This document shows positions 5,518-5,708 of a stretch of DNA of 5,708 nucleotides, in pieces; the first letter of the stretch is position 1; each line of letters opens with the position of its first letter. The position numbers and the translations under genes are program-made. Under the pieces are notes generated by a model. That model had not been told where the DNA came from and searched no databases. It saw nothing but the letters and a program-made list of their open reading frames with translations. Source of the DNA: Sphingobacteriales bacterium. Its GTDB lineage: Bacteria > Bacteroidota > Bacteroidia > Chitinophagales > Chitinophagaceae. The DNA lies in NCBI GenBank assembly GCA_004294195.1, contig REAQ01000043.1, positions 1-5,708 on the forward strand. Reading direction: 5' to 3'.

Positions 5518-5708
5518 GTGATAACAACCATTGGCACAAATATTTCCCGCGCAGTTGAACTCCTGATACAGGGCCAGCTGGTGGCCATCCCTACAGAAAC
5601 GGTGTATGGCCTCGCGGGAAATGCCACCAATGGCGAAGCCGTTGCAAGGATTTTTGAAGCCAAGCAGAGGCCCCGGTTCAACCCGCTGATCATGCACTTG
5701 CCCAGCCT
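5518..5708 (+). CDS. tsaC: L-threonylcarbamoyladenylate synthase, 3' end cut by window
   Basis: Sixty-three complete codons are visible; the gene runs off the right edge. The protein is of the TsaC/Sua5/YrdC family, which makes threonylcarbamoyl-AMP from threonine, bicarbonate and ATP for t6A modification of tRNA. The diagnostic PTETVYGLAGNA lies at 25-36, and the nucleotide-binding KxR region AKQRPRFNPL at 48-57 (Lys49, Arg51). GTG 5518 is the only usual start codon in this frame between the stop TAA at 5449-5451 and the conserved core, and a -7 element ends four bases before it. Whether the protein is the short TsaC form or the longer Sua5 form with an extra C-terminal domain cannot be seen. 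The gene is divergent from the lipase across a 112-bp gap. Confidence 0.9.
   Translation, partial: MITTIGTNISRAVELLIQGQLVAIPTETVYGLAGNATNGEAVARIFEAKQRPRFNPLIMHLPS

Noticed and set aside
5494..5697. Minus-strand open frames opposite the start of tsaC
   Set aside because: The plus strand carries the diagnostic PTETVYGLAGNA and KxR motifs of TsaC, so the minus frames are shadows.
1..5708. A novel defence, mobile or CRISPR-like system
   Set aside because: Every long open region is accounted for by recognisable chromosomal families. No spacer arrays, integrases, transposases, toxin-antitoxin pairs or nucleases were seen. The interest here is in regulation and gene layout.

Overview
The window looks like ordinary chromosome from a member of the Bacteroidota, most likely a Chitinophagaceae-type organism. 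This is inferred, not proven. The main sign is the promoter elements, which read TAnnTTTG (the Bacteroidota -7 element) instead of TATAAT. Other signs are the near absence of Shine-Dalgarno sequences, the protein types (short-lipobox lipoprotein, AraC-type regulator with a cupin-like N-terminus, stand-alone RlmK-type methyltransferase) and a GGCATTG heptamer repeat between genes. No rRNA, tRNA, CRISPR array, insertion sequence, phage gene or recognisable defence system was seen.

Layout, left to right. Positions 1-345 (+) hold the 3' part of a hotdog-fold acyl-CoA thioesterase. Positions 372-1067 (+) encode a lipoprotein that joins a rhodanese domain to a thioredoxin domain. Its stop overlaps the start of a membrane-embedded M50/site-2-type metalloprotease (1064-1768, +), so these two form a translationally coupled pair. 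The protease gene meets a YceI-family gene (1765-2319, -) tail to tail, with the two stop codons overlapping. The best intrinsic terminator in the window (1658-1687) serves the YceI transcript but lies inside the protease coding sequence. Upstream of yceI on the same strand is an AraC-family regulator (2402-3298, -). It is divergent from an RlmK-type 23S rRNA methyltransferase (3345-4292, +). A three-copy heptamer repeat separates that gene from a secreted class 3 lipase (4329-5405, -). The lipase is divergent from the first third or less of a threonylcarbamoyl-AMP synthase (tsaC/sua5, 5518 to the window end, +), which starts with GTG and is cut by the right edge.

Functionally the window mixes housekeeping RNA modification (RlmK, TsaC) with envelope and stress-type functions (rhodanese-thioredoxin lipoprotein, intramembrane protease, YceI, lipase). 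No single pathway ties them together. The most interesting signals are regulatory. Three genes (four to five if degenerate matches count) carry a TAnnTTTG element ending 3-4 nt before the start codon, which predicts leaderless mRNAs. yceI is the exception: it has a complete -33/-7 promoter, a leader of about 30 nt and a perfect 6-2-6 palindrome over the predicted transcription start.
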